Source: Taibaiella soli (GTDB lineage Bacteria > Bacteroidota > Bacteroidia > Chitinophagales > Chitinophagaceae). Taken from it: DNA of 64,000 bases. The notes under the pieces are model-generated. The model searched no databases and was not told the origin of the DNA. It saw only the letters and a list, made by a program, of their open reading frames with translations. Both the position numbers and the translations under genes were made by a program. This document shows positions 1 to 8,769 of this stretch, in pieces; within the stretch, counting starts at the first letter, position 1, and each line of letters begins with the position of its first letter. Where the stretch lies: assembly GCF_003236175.1 (NCBI RefSeq), contig NZ_QKTW01000018.1:118299-182298 (forward strand), written 5' to 3'.

Positions 1-22
1 GCTGCGCTAACTCTCGCGCCAG
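1..22. repeat. Partial copy of a dispersed inverted-repeat family
   Basis: Positions 5-22 are the exact reverse complement of positions 5678-5695, which belong to the left arm of the inverted repeat in the 5.7-kb gap. The rest of this copy lies outside the window. Confidence 0.7.
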
Positions 23-38
23 GCCAGTATAGGATATA

Positions 39-78
39 AAAAAGCGATCCGCCACAAATATAGTGGGGATCGCTTTTT
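39..78. terminator. Bidirectional intrinsic terminator downstream of the SOD gene
   Basis: The arms AAAAAGCGATCC (39-50) and GGATCGCTTTTT (67-78) pair perfectly, with a further CCAC/GTGG pairing inside. T-runs are present on both strands. It lies 48 bases past the minus-strand SOD stop codon, so it can end that transcript and also shield the gene from readthrough. Confidence 0.85.
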
Positions 79-125
79 ATGTTTTTCAGCGTTCAGCTTT
101 TGGCGTTCAGCTTTATGCTTTTAAA

Positions 126-728
126 CTATTTAGCAGCGCTAAAACGTTTAGCAACTTCATTCCAGTTTACTACGTTCCAGATTGCGCCCAGATAATCAGG
201 ACGTTTGTTCTGATATTTCAGGTAGTAAGCGTGTTCCCAAACATCGATACCGAAGATAGGCGTACCTTTTACTTCAGCGATATCCATCAGTGGATTGTCC
301 TGGTTAGGTGTAGAAGTTACTTCCAGTTTGCCGTCTTTTACGATCAGCCAGGCCCAGCCGCTACCGAAACGGGTCGCACCTGCAGCATTCATTTTTTCTT
401 TCAGACCATCCAGTGAACCGAAAGCAGCGTTGATTGCATCTGCCAGTTCGCCTGTTGGTGCACCGCCGTTAGGGCCCAGTACTTCCCAAAACAGAGAGTG
501 GTTATAATGACCGCCACCGTTATTGCGTACAGCAGCAGGGTATTTAGAAATATTAGCCATGAGATCTTCCAGAGAAAGATTTTCAGCATCCGTACCAGCG
601 ATCGCCTTGTTCAGGTTATCAACATAAGCCTGGTGGTGCTTGTCATGGTGGATTTGCATGGTTTGCGCGTCAATATGCGGCTCCAGCGCATCAAATGCAT
701 ATGGTAATGCAGGAAGAGAGTGTGCCAT
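126..728 (-). CDS. sodA: Superoxide dismutase, Fe/Mn family, Mn-type residues
   Basis: The 200-residue protein has the usual length of an Fe/Mn superoxide dismutase, which converts superoxide to oxygen and hydrogen peroxide. The four expected metal ligands are visible: His27 in [10 protein letters not shown], His77 in NHSLFW, and Asp162 and His166 in DVWEHAYY. Glycines before His77 together with Gln143 in the TPNQDNPL segment resemble Mn-preferring enzymes rather than Fe-type ones, but metal choice cannot be settled from sequence. There is no signal peptide, so it is cytosolic. It is monocistronic, with a clear promoter at 759-790 and a terminator at 39-78. Confidence 0.96.
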   Translation of the reverse strand: MAHSLPALPYAFDALEPHIDAQTMQIHHDKHHQAYVDNLNKAIAGTDAENLSLEDLMANISKYPAAVRNNGGGHYNHSLFWEVLGPNGGAPTGELADAINAAFGSLDGLKEKMNAAGATRFGSGWAWLIVKDGKLEVTSTPNQDNPLMDIAEVKGTPIFGIDVWEHAYYLKYQNKRPDYLGAIWNVVNWNEVAKRFSAAK

Positions 729-758
729 AGTAGTTAGTTTTTTAAATTTTTAGAAGCT

Positions 759-790
759 CAAAGTTAATCGGCAACGACGTAACACGCAAA
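759..790 (-). promoter_or_regulatory. Bacteroidota-type promoter of the SOD gene
   Basis: Read on the minus strand there is TTTG (790-787), a 20-base spacer, and TAACTTTG (766-759). This fits the known Bacteroidota primary sigma consensus TTTG-N19-21-TAnnTTTG at both elements. Transcription would start near 752, giving a leader of about 24 bases before the ATG at 728. Confidence 0.8.
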
Positions 791-982
791 ATTGAAACTG
801 CCAATGCCTGTATTTATAACAAGAAAATCATGCCCGGGTTGCAGGTATGAGCATTTTTTCGCTTTTAACCTTGCCCGTTTTTTTGCGTCTTACTACATTT
901 CACGACCGCTACGCTATATGAATAATCGGTGAAATTCCGCGTCAGTTCTAGTTATGGCGGTCGCGCAGCTACTTTATCTGCG

Positions 983-990
983 TATATTTG
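983..990 (+). promoter_or_regulatory. -7 box upstream of the RND pump gene
   Basis: TATATTTG matches TAnnTTTG exactly. No convincing -33 element is seen. The box overlaps the TTG at 988, which makes that codon an unlikely start and favours the ATG at 1018. It also implies that the RND-TolC unit begins here, without an upstream adaptor gene. Confidence 0.55.
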
Positions 991-1017
991 AAAAGCTTTT
1001 TTAGCAAACAAGACTGC

Positions 1018-4000
1018 ATGAGTTTACCTTCACTGTCACTTCGCAGGCCCGTACTGGCAATAGTGTTAAATATCATTATCATCATTTTTGGTGCTATTGG
1101 TTTCCACTTTCTGGGCATTCGCGATTATCCGTCTATTGATCCGCCGATCATTAACGTGCGCACTTCGTATGCGGGCGCCAACCCCGATATTATTGAGTCT
1201 CAGATTACCGAGCCGCTGGAGAAATCCATTAATGGTATCGCAGGTATCAAAACAATCTCGTCTACGAGTACACAGGGCTCCAGTAATATCACGGTAGAAT
1301 TTAACCTTGGTACTGATCTTGAAGCCGCTGCGAATGATGTGCGCGATAAAGTATCCCAGGCGGTAAGAAGTTTGCCGCAGGATGTGGATGCGCCGCCGGT
1401 AGTAAGTAAAGCGGATGCCAATGCACAGGCTATTCTTTCCATGACGGTGCAGAGTACCACCAAAAATGTGATGGAATTGTCCGACTATGGAGAAAACGTG
1501 CTGGTAGAAAAGTTGCAGACTATTCCCGGGGTGAGTAGTATCCAGATCTGGGGACAACGGCGTTTCTCTATGCGTCTCTGGCTTGATCCTGTGCGAATGT
1601 CCGGTTATGGTATTACGTTTCAGGATGTTCAGAATGCACTCAATAATCAAAACGTAGAATTGCCTTCCGGTAAAATTTCCGGCTATCATACGGAGCTTTC
1701 TGTGCGCACATATGGACGTTTGCTAACCGAGCAGGATTTCAACAGCCTGATTGTAAAGAACGTGGATAGCACGGATATTCACCTGAGAGATATTGGCGAA
1801 GCCGTTTTAGGTCCGGAAAATGAAGAAACGGCGCTGAAGGAGAGTGGCGTTCCGATGATCGCTTTGGCGGTAATTCCGCAGCCAGGGTCAAACTATGTGG
1901 CCATTGCCGATGAATTTTACAAGCGTTATGATCAGCTGAAAAAAGATATTCCGAAGGATTTCAAAGTAGATATTGCACTGGATAATACAGCATTCATCAA
2001 AAAATCAATCGATGAAGTAGAGGAGACTTTGATTGTGGCGTTCTCGCTTGTGATCATCATTATTTATCTCTTCTTCCGCGACTGGCTCATTGCCTTCCGG
2101 CCATTGATCGACATTCCTGTGAGTTTGATCGGTGCATTTTTCATCATGTACATTATGGGCTTTACCATCAATATCCTCACCCTGCTAGCCATCGTATTGG
2201 CAACGGGTTTGGTGGTGGATGATGGTATCGTCGTCACGGAAAATATCTTTAAGAAGATAGAGCAGGGCATGGATAAACACCGGGCTGCACGGGAAGGTAG
2301 CGAGGAGATCTATTTCGCCGTTATCTCTACTTCCATTACGCTTGCGGTTGTATTCCTGCCGATTGTGTTCCTGCAAGGTTTTACCGGTCGGTTGTTCCGA
2401 GAATTTGGTATTGTAGTTGCCGGCGCTGTATTGATCTCCGCATTTGTATCCCTCACATTGACGCCGGTGCTCAACGTACTCATGACGCGCGATGTGCATA
2501 AACCATCTAAGTTTTATGTAAAAACGGAGCCATTTTTTACAGGAATGGAGCGCGGCTATAAAAAGATTCTGGTGTGGATCATGCGCCGGAAATGGATGGC
2601 ACTTGCAGCTATGGGAGCTTGTTTTGCGATTATCTACCTTATCGGTGCCAATATTAAAAGCGAATTGGCGCCGCTGGAAGACCGCAGTCGTTTTAGCTTT
2701 CAGGTAACAGCGCCGGAAGGTACATCATACGATGCCATGGATAAATACATGGATAAGGTTGTAAACATGCTGCTCGATAGTGTTCCGGAAAAACAGATTA
2801 TACTCTCCATCACCGCGCCGGGCAATGGCGGCACAGGTGCGGTGAACACGGGTCGTGGTAACGTAAGGTTGGTAGAACCAAATATGCGCAGCCGCACACA
2901 GAATGACATCGTGCAGGTAGTAAACCGTAATTTTCAGAAACTAAACTTTGGACGTGCATTTGCCATTCAGGAACAGACCATCGCGGTACAACGCGGCGGT
3001 AGTGCTTTCCCGATTGCATTTGTGCTGCAGAATATCGATTTTGATAAACTCACTGTGGCGCTACCGCAATTTCTTGATGAAGCCAACCAGAATCCGGTGT
3101 TCCAGGGTGTGGATGTAGATTTAAAATTTAATAAACCCGAGCTGACCATTACGGTAGATCGCGCGAAAGCTTCTCAATTGGGCATTTCCGTTCAGGATGT
3201 TTCGCAGACGCTTCAATTTGCGCTGAGTAACGGCCGGCTTGGTTATTTCACCATCAATGGTAAACAGTATCAGGTAATCGGCCAGGTGTTACGTGCCTAC
3301 CGCGATGCGCCGCTTGACTTGAAACAATATTATGTGCATACCAGAAGTGGTCAGGCTATTTCGATAGATAATATTGTGCAGATTAAAGAGACAACCAGTC
3401 CTTCACAGATCTATCACTACAACCGTTACAAATCGGCGACAGTATCGGCCAACCTTTCTCCGGGGCATACCATCGGCGATGGTATCAAAGCTATGCAGGC
3501 GATTTATGCCAAGCTACAGCAGAAAGGTGTGATTGATGACAGCTTTACGACATCATTGGCCGGTTCTTCACAAGACTATGTGGAAAGTTCTTCCAATACT
3601 TCATTTGCATTCTTGCTGGCGTTGGTATTGATTTATCTGATTCTCGCGGCACAGTTCGAAAGTTTCATTGATCCGCTGATTATCATGCTCACGGTTCCTT
3701 TGGCAATTGCCGGTGCCCTGCTGTCCTTGTCTTTATTTGGGCAAACGCTCAATATCTTTTCTGAAATCGGTATGATCATGTTGATCGGTCTGGTAACCAA
3801 AAATGGTATCCTGATCGTTGAATACGCCAATCATATCAGGGAGAAAGGAGCGCCGAAAACAGAAGCAGCCATTTACGCGGCTTCCATGCGCCTTCGCCCG
3901 ATTCTGATGACCAGTCTGGCGATGGTATTTGGTGCCTTGCCGTTGGCGCTTTCGTTGGGTGCGGCTTCTACCAGCCGTATTCCGCTCGGTATCGTAATTG

Positions 4001-4116
4001 TTGGCGGCGTCATGTTTTCGCTGGTGCTTTCATTGGTGATTGTACCGGTAATGTACACCTTCTTATCACGCAGAAAAACGGTGGTGCCTTCTGCGATTGA
4101 AAAACTGAATGACTAA
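1018..4116 (+). CDS. RND-family efflux pump, inner-membrane permease (HAE1-like)
   Basis: A protein of about 1032 residues, the normal size for an AcrB/MexB-type proton-driven efflux permease. It has the N-terminal membrane helix after SLRRPVLAIV, two large periplasmic regions and the TM4 aspartate pair in GLVVDDGIVVTENI that marks the HAE1 multidrug branch. The C-terminal half repeats the topology (ILAAQFESFIDPLIIM, GLVTKNGILIVEYAN). The ATG at 1018 is chosen over the TTG at 988 because the latter lies in a -7 promoter box. The TolC-like gene follows after 6 bases, so the two are cotranscribed. No periplasmic adaptor (membrane fusion) gene is next to it, which is unusual for a tripartite pump. 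Substrate unknown. Confidence 0.93.
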   Translation: MSLPSLSLRRPVLAIVLNIIIIIFGAIGFHFLGIRDYPSIDPPIINVRTSYAGANPDIIESQITEPLEKSINGIAGIKTISSTSTQGSSNITVEFNLGTDLEAAANDVRDKVSQAVRSLPQDVDAPPVVSKADANAQAILSMTVQSTTKNVMELSDYGENVLVEKLQTIPGVSSIQIWGQRRFSMRLWLDPVRMSGYGITFQDVQNALNNQNVELPSGKISGYHTELSVRTYGRLLTEQDFNSLIVKNVDSTDIHLRDIGEAVLGPENEETALKESGVPMIALAVIPQPGSNYVAIADEFYKRYDQLKKDIPKDFKVDIALDNTAFIKKSIDEVEETLIVAFSLVIIIIYLFFRDWLIAFRPLIDIPVSLIGAFFIMYIMGFTINILTLLAIVLATGLVVDDGIVVTENIFKKIEQGMDKHRAAREGSEEIYFAVISTSITLAVVFLPIVFLQGFTGRLFREFGIVVAGAVLISAFVSLTLTPVLNVLMTRDVHKPSKFYVKTEPFFTGMERGYKKILVWIMRRKWMALAAMGACFAIIYLIGANIKSELAPLEDRSRFSFQVTAPEGTSYDAMDKYMDKVVNMLLDSVPEKQIILSITAPGNGGTGAVNTGRGNVRLVEPNMRSRTQNDIVQVVNRNFQKLNFGRAFAIQEQTIAVQRGGSAFPIAFVLQNIDFDKLTVALPQFLDEANQNPVFQGVDVDLKFNKPELTITVDRAKASQLGISVQDVSQTLQFALSNGRLGYFTINGKQYQVIGQVLRAYRDAPLDLKQYYVHTRSGQAISIDNIVQIKETTSPSQIYHYNRYKSATVSANLSPGHTIGDGIKAMQAIYAKLQQKGVIDDSFTTSLAGSSQDYVESSSNTSFAFLLALVLIYLILAAQFESFIDPLIIMLTVPLAIAGALLSLSLFGQTLNIFSEIGMIMLIGLVTKNGILIVEYANHIREKGAPKTEAAIYAASMRLRPILMTSLAMVFGALPLALSLGAASTSRIPLGIVIVGGVMFSLVLSLVIVPVMYTFLSRRKTVVPSAIEKLND

Positions 4117-4122
4117 AAAAGA

Positions 4123-5421
4123 ATGAGGAAAATATTTCTGATCATATTAGCGCTGATTTCCGGAATGGCTGTACGGGCGCAAGAGCGGCTTACGTTGCAG
4201 GATGCGATTGCACGTGCATTGGAGTACAACTTCGATATCCGGATGGTGACTGTTTCTAAACAACAGGCCACTGCTAACAATACGGCAGGTAATGCGGGTA
4301 TGTTGCCGAATGTTTCCGGATCGGGTGCATTGAACGGCGGGAGTACCAATACCTATTCCGAACTTGCTGCCGGCGGCACGCAGGAACGTAAAGACGCACG
4401 TTCATCTTCTTACCAGGGCAGTCTTAATGTGAGCTGGACATTATTTGACGGGACAAAAATGTTTCTCGTTAAAAAACAATTGAATGAACAGGAGGATTAC
4501 GCGGATCTGGCGTTGAAAGCACAGGTACAAACGACGATTGCACAAGTGATACAGGCCTATTCACAATTGGTTTATCAATATCAGCAACGGGTAGCTATTG
4601 ATACAGCTTTGTCGCTGGCAATGGTGCGTATGAATTTATCGCAGGCGAAATTTGAAACTGGCGCTTCACCCAAAACGGATTGGTTGCAGGCGCGGGTAGA
4701 TTACAATGCCCGTCAATCTGATTCCATGTATCAGGTGGCCAATATCAATGCTTCTTTTGGTACGCTCAATGTATTGATCGGTGTAGATGCGTATACTAAC
4801 TGGATCGTAGATGATACGTTGATTTCTGATATGAGAATGGAGCCGAAAGATAAAGACTTGCTGAAAGATGTAAATTTTGGCCTGGCTGCAGCGCGGAAGT
4901 ATGTAGACATCTCCAACCTCAATGCTAAAATTCAGAAGACTTATATGTTGCCTTCACTGGTTGCCAATGGCGGCTATAACTACAGCCGGAGTACCAGTCA
5001 GACAGGTTTTGCGCTCTTTACGCGTGCTTATGGTCCGAATGGATCGTTGAACCTGAATGTGCCAATCTTTCAGGGAGGTAATTTGCGTCGTCAATCGAAA
5101 GTAGCGTCTTTACAGGCTTTCAGAGATGAACTGAATTATGAGAAACAGGAAACAGATTTTGGACGCCAATACCGTACGGCCTGGAATACCTATGTGCTGG
5201 CTGTTGGCGCTTATAAACTAGAGTCTGAAAACATTAAATACGCAGAGGAGAATCTGTTTATTCAGAGAGAACGTTTTCGCGTAGGAATTGCCACCACACT
5301 GGAAGCCCGCCAGGCAGAGAATGATTATGTAACTGCATTGGTGAGATTATACACTACTGCTTACAATCTCAAACTCGCAGAAACCGGTGTAATGGCGCTG
5401 GAGAATGGGCTGGTGAAGTAG
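4123..5421 (+). CDS. TolC-family outer-membrane efflux protein
   Basis: A 432-residue protein with an N-terminal signal peptide (MRKIFLIILALISGMAVRA, cleavage before QE) and the TolC-type opening LTLQDAIARALEYNFDIRM. Two long coiled-coil repeats follow, each ending in the family's alpha-barrel pattern (for example ETGASPKTDWLQARVDYN and RVGIATTLEARQAENDYV). It would form the trimeric outer-membrane duct for the RND pump encoded 6 bases upstream. The adaptor protein needed to join them must be encoded elsewhere. The stop codon lies at the edge of a low-complexity repeat rich in GTGAATGG. Confidence 0.92.
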   Translation: MRKIFLIILALISGMAVRAQERLTLQDAIARALEYNFDIRMVTVSKQQATANNTAGNAGMLPNVSGSGALNGGSTNTYSELAAGGTQERKDARSSSYQGSLNVSWTLFDGTKMFLVKKQLNEQEDYADLALKAQVQTTIAQVIQAYSQLVYQYQQRVAIDTALSLAMVRMNLSQAKFETGASPKTDWLQARVDYNARQSDSMYQVANINASFGTLNVLIGVDAYTNWIVDDTLISDMRMEPKDKDLLKDVNFGLAAARKYVDISNLNAKIQKTYMLPSLVANGGYNYSRSTSQTGFALFTRAYGPNGSLNLNVPIFQGGNLRRQSKVASLQAFRDELNYEKQETDFGRQYRTAWNTYVLAVGAYKLESENIKYAEENLFIQRERFRVGIATTLEARQAENDYVTALVRLYTTAYNLKLAETGVMALENGLVK

Positions 5422-5962
5422 GTGAATGGGCAATGGTGAATGGTCAAACCTGAAACGTCAATACTCGTGTTGTTGTAAGACGATTTTTATTACTCATGTC
5501 ATTGTGACGAACGAAGTAAGCTGCACAAAAACATAATACACGTAGCGTACGTCATGCCGACGATAGGAGACATCCCGCGGAATGTAGACTGTACAATCCC
5601 ACGGGTCATCCTGATAAGAAGGGGGATCTGATTTCGCGCAGGGAAAAATTAATTGTTATACAGGCGCAAAAACTACACTGGCGCGAGAGTTAGCGTAGCG
5701 CTCTCGTGTCTGAAAATTTCGCCAGTCTCCTGACTGGCGCAGTGTGCTTAAGTCACTTAAAAATAGTAGCAATGTCGATGAACGGAGCGTCGCAACTATG
5801 TTTAAGCGGAGTGAGTGTTGTTTGCTGCAAAGGCCTGTTTGAGTCCTTCAATGATGCGAGTGCAAGAGGTCAGTCGGGAGACTGACATGTAAGCTCAGAC
5901 ACGAGAGCGCTACGCTAACTCTCGCCAGCGAATAAACACAAATCAGCTATCAGGCATAAAAA
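5422..5962. repeat. Gene-free stretch made of dispersed repeats
   Basis: No coding region was seen. It holds a GTGAATGG/TGGTCAA low-complexity piece at the TolC end, a GGAGACATCCCGCG element near 5567-5581 (also found near 22047 and, in related form, 45368-45410), and a GATCTGATTTCGCGC piece at about 5628-5642 that recurs at 45474-45488. Then comes the 31-bp inverted-repeat structure at 5683-5925. Positions 5776-5797 match 44210-44231 in inverted orientation. This looks like a mosaic of short mobile repeats. Confidence 0.75.
5683..5925. repeat. Perfect 31-bp inverted repeat enclosing two small hairpins
   Basis: The left arm (5683-5713, starting GCGAGAGTTAGCG) and right arm (5895-5925, ending CGCTAACTCTCGC) are exact reverse complements. 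Just inside each arm lies a short hairpin: GCCAGTC-TCCT-GACTGGC at 5721-5738 and GTCAGTC-GGGA-GACTGAC at 5869-5886. The interior of about 180 bases has no ORF. The layout recalls a non-autonomous mini-element, but no target duplication was identified. Confidence 0.75.
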
Positions 5963-5990
5963 AAATCCCCGACGGTACCGTCGGGGATTT
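5963..5990. terminator. Intrinsic terminator at the end of the UDP-glucuronate decarboxylase gene
   Basis: A 28-base perfect palindrome centred on GACGGTACCGTC, with A-runs on one side and T-runs on the other. It sits 4 bases past the minus-strand stop codon at 5995. It can act in both directions. Confidence 0.85.
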
Positions 5991-5994
5991 TTCA

Positions 5995-6930
5995 CTAAAT
6001 ATGTTTCTTAAAGTATTCCAATGTGCGTTTCAGACCTTCTGCGCGATCTACTTTCGGCTCCCAGCCAAGAATAGATTTTGCTTTGGTAATATCTGGCTGA
6101 CGTTGTTTCGGATCATCTTGCGGCAGTGGTTCGTAAACAATTTTCGATTCAGAACCACAAAGCGCTACCACTTCTTCTGCAAACTGCTTCAGCGTAATTT
6201 CTGCCGGATTACCGATGTTGACAGGTTGTGTATAATCTGACATCAGCAAACGATAAATACCGTCAACGAGGTCATCTACATAACAGAAAGAACGTGTTTG
6301 AGAACCGTCACCGTAAACTGTTACATCTTCACCACGCAGCGCCTGGCTCATGAATGTTGGCAGTGCACGACCGTCATCGAGTCGCATACGCGGACCGTAA
6401 GTGTTGAAGATACGGATGATGCGGGTCTGCACACCGTGGAAGTTGTGATAAGCCATCGTCATGCTTTCCATGAAACGTTTTGCTTCATCGTATACACCAC
6501 GCGGACCAATCGGGTTTACATTACCCCAATATTCTTCCTGCTGCGGATGCACCAGCGGATCGCCATACACTTCAGAAGTAGAAGCTACGAGGACGCGCGC
6601 GCCTTTGGCTTTTGCAAGACCCAGGAGATTGTGCGTACCCAGTGAACTTACTTTGAGCGTCTGGATTGGCATTTTCAAATAATCGATCGGGCTTGCCGGA
6701 GAAGCGAAATGCAAAATGTAATCGATCTCACCCGGAACGTGTACAAATTTGGTTACATCATGATTGTAAAAAGTAAATTCTTTCAGCGGAAACAGGTGTT
6801 CAATATTTTTGATATTGCCTGTCAGGAGATTGTCCATCCCTATCACCTCGTAGCCTTCTGCCAGGAAGCGATCACAAAGATGAGAACCTAAAAAACCGGC
6901 GGCTCCGGTAATCAGTACACGTTTTGCCAT
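5995..6930 (-). CDS. UDP-glucuronate decarboxylase (UDP-xylose synthase), SDR family
   Basis: A 311-residue extended SDR enzyme. The NAD-binding GAAGFLGSH motif is at residues 8-16 and the catalytic YDEAK motif lies near residue 148, with STSEVYGDP before it. The segment [20 protein letters not shown] is typical of UDP-xylose synthases, which convert UDP-glucuronate to UDP-xylose with tightly bound NAD. UDP-glucose dehydrogenase, which makes the substrate, lies upstream on the same strand, supporting the call. Other UDP-sugar epimerases share much of the fold but fit the RMRLDDGR segment less well. It probably feeds xylose-containing surface glycans. Confidence 0.88.
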   Translation of the reverse strand: MAKRVLITGAAGFLGSHLCDRFLAEGYEVIGMDNLLTGNIKNIEHLFPLKEFTFYNHDVTKFVHVPGEIDYILHFASPASPIDYLKMPIQTLKVSSLGTHNLLGLAKAKGARVLVASTSEVYGDPLVHPQQEEYWGNVNPIGPRGVYDEAKRFMESMTMAYHNFHGVQTRIIRIFNTYGPRMRLDDGRALPTFMSQALRGEDVTVYGDGSQTRSFCYVDDLVDGIYRLLMSDYTQPVNIGNPAEITLKQFAEEVVALCGSESKIVYEPLPQDDPKQRQPDITKAKSILGWEPKVDRAEGLKRTLEYFKKHI

Positions 6931-6964
6931 TCGTTTATTTTATTTTTTTAATGTTTTATAAGCT

Positions 6965-6990
6965 TCCTCTAGCTCCTCCAAAGGAGGAGT
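6965..6990. repeat. CCTCCTCTAACTCCTCC-type dispersed repeat, copy 1
   Basis: A TCCTCTAGCTCCTCCAAAGG core with a small hairpin (CTCCT/AGGAG). Related copies are at 19839-19867, 24882-24909, 42607-42635 and 49930-49959. All lie between or at the edges of genes. Confidence 0.8.
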
Positions 6991-7080
6991 ACTCCCATTG
7001 CACGGTTCATTGTTATTTTGGTGACAAATGTAACAAGCTGTTTTGATAATTGACAATTATTCATGTTATCCAGAAATAAT

Positions 7081-7108
7081 GTAGAGACGTAGCATGCTAC
7101 GTCTCTAC
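7081..7108. repeat. Perfect 28-bp palindromic repeat (GTAGAGACGTAGC type)
   Basis: Arms of GTAGAGACGTAGC and its complement around a central AT. Near copies occur at 13481-13510, 19757-19784 and 44263-44290, with a degenerate one at 24825-24852. Palindromic repeats of this kind are scattered in many Bacteroidota genomes. Here it lies between the UDP-glucose dehydrogenase and decarboxylase genes. Confidence 0.85.
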
Positions 7109-7147
7109 AAATATTGTTGTTACACTACTTTTTTGTTTTTGACTTTC

Positions 7148-8527
7148 TTAGTCGTTCGTTCCTCTGTCGCGGATCAGCGTTTCTTTAGGTTGTTCCAGTT
7201 CATTGTGGATTTGTGAATGAACTGTTTTACGACCCATACTTTCGTAGTAGAAACCGAGCTCTTCCATTTTTTCCAGGCTGTATACGTTTCTGCCATCGAA
7301 GATAGCAGGGTGTACCAGTGCGTCTGAAATACGGTCGAAATCAGGATTGCGGAATTCGCTCCATTCTGTAACGATCACCAGACCCGAAGCACCTTCCAGT
7401 GCGGCGTACATACTTTCTGCAAAGTGTACTTTTTCACCGTAGATACGACGAACGTTATCCATCGCTTCCGGATCAAATGCAGATACAGTAGCACCTGCTT
7501 TCAGCAATTCATCGATCAGTTCCAAAGCCGGAGCTTCACGGATATCATCCGTTTCTGGTTTGAATGCAAGACCCCACAAAGCAAAAGTTTTGCCGGAGAG
7601 ATCGCTGCCGTAGTATTCACAGATTTTTTTACCCAGAATCGTTTTCTGACGGTCATTTACTTTCATTACCGTGCGAACAATCTGGAAATCGTAATCATAT
7701 TCAGTAGCTGTTTGTGCGAGCGCCTTAACGTCTTTAGGGAAACAGCTGCCGCCATAACCCACGCCCGGAAACAGGAATCGCTTACCAATGCGGGAATCGC
7801 TGCCGATACCAACACGAACCATGTCTACGTTAGCACCTACTTTTTCACACAGGTTTGCCATTTCATTCATGAACGAAATACGCATTGCGAGATAGGCATT
7901 ACCAGCGTATTTGGTCATTTCAGAGGAACGCTCGTCCATGTAGAAAATCGGGTTGCCCTGACGTACAAATGGCTGATACAGTTCATCCATCAGTTTGCGT
8001 GCTCTTTCGGAATTAGTACCGATCACCACGCGGTCTGGTTTCAGGAAGTCTTCTACCGCTACGCCTTCACGCAGAAACTCTGGGTTAGACACTACGTCAA
8101 ACAAAGAACGGTCGAGGTTCAATGCCAGTACGTTAGCTACTTTTTCAGCGGTTCCTACGGGTACGGTGCTTTTATTTACAATCACCTTGTAGTCGGTGAT
8201 TATTGTGCTGAGTTGGCTGGCAACATCCAATACGAACTGAAGATCAGCTGAACCATCTTTACCTGGAGGCGTTGGCAAGGCCAGGAAGATAATCTGACCG
8301 TGTTCTACACCTTCTGTAATGGAAGTGGTGAAGCGGATACGCTGTTCTTTAATATTGCGTTCCAGCAAAGTGTCGAGCCCTGGCTCGTAGATGGGTGATT
8401 TTCCGGCCCGGAGCTGTTTTACTTTTTCTTCGTTAATGTCTACACATACAACGTTATTGCCTGTTTCGGCAAAACATGTGCCAGTCACTAAACCTACATA
8501 TCCGGTTCCTATAATGGTGATTTGCAT
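7148..8527 (-). CDS. ugd: UDP-glucose 6-dehydrogenase
   Basis: A 459-residue protein of the UDP-glucose/GDP-mannose dehydrogenase family, which oxidises UDP-glucose to UDP-glucuronate with two NAD. The N-terminal Rossmann motif GTGYVGLVTG is at residues 7-16. The catalytic cysteine sits in GYGGSCFPKDVKAL near residue 260, and the C-terminal UDP-binding domain includes ALWGLAFKPETDDIREAPA. It is the first step before the UDP-glucuronate decarboxylase 217 bases downstream on the same strand. The ATG is supported by a -7 box 28 bases upstream. The last 25 residues are polar and probably disordered. Confidence 0.95.
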   Translation of the reverse strand: MQITIIGTGYVGLVTGTCFAETGNNVVCVDINEEKVKQLRAGKSPIYEPGLDTLLERNIKEQRIRFTTSITEGVEHGQIIFLALPTPPGKDGSADLQFVLDVASQLSTIITDYKVIVNKSTVPVGTAEKVANVLALNLDRSLFDVVSNPEFLREGVAVEDFLKPDRVVIGTNSERARKLMDELYQPFVRQGNPIFYMDERSSEMTKYAGNAYLAMRISFMNEMANLCEKVGANVDMVRVGIGSDSRIGKRFLFPGVGYGGSCFPKDVKALAQTATEYDYDFQIVRTVMKVNDRQKTILGKKICEYYGSDLSGKTFALWGLAFKPETDDIREAPALELIDELLKAGATVSAFDPEAMDNVRRIYGEKVHFAESMYAALEGASGLVIVTEWSEFRNPDFDRISDALVHPAIFDGRNVYSLEKMEELGFYYESMGRKTVHSQIHNELEQPKETLIRDRGTND

Positions 8528-8554
8528 AAAAAATATGTTCTAAAAAAACCGGCT

Positions 8555-8562
8555 CAAAAGTA
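8555..8562 (-). promoter_or_regulatory. -7 box of the ugd promoter
   Basis: Read on the minus strand the sequence is TACTTTTG, an exact TAnnTTTG match, 28 bases before the ATG. A good -33 element was not found. Confidence 0.5.
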
Positions 8563-8769
8563 GTTATTAATTTCTTTTTATTCCTTCCTGTCGCCTTCCG
8601 GCAAAAAGAATTTTCCGTGATCTTTTCTAAGCCGCGTCTATAGGCTTTTTCATGGTTTTTGGGGATGTCCGGCGTTTAATCATAATCAATAAAAAAATAT
8701 TATAAATAAAATCGGATTAAAATTTAAACCTATGAATTAATCATGGGTCTTAGATTCAAATTTCAAATC

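Noticed and set aside
988-1017. TTG start for the RND permease
   Set aside because: The codon is inside a TATATTTG promoter box and the resulting residues are not part of the RND family start.
7424-8251. A 275-residue open frame on the plus strand
   Set aside because: It is antisense to ugd, whose motifs are clear, and shows no domain of its own.
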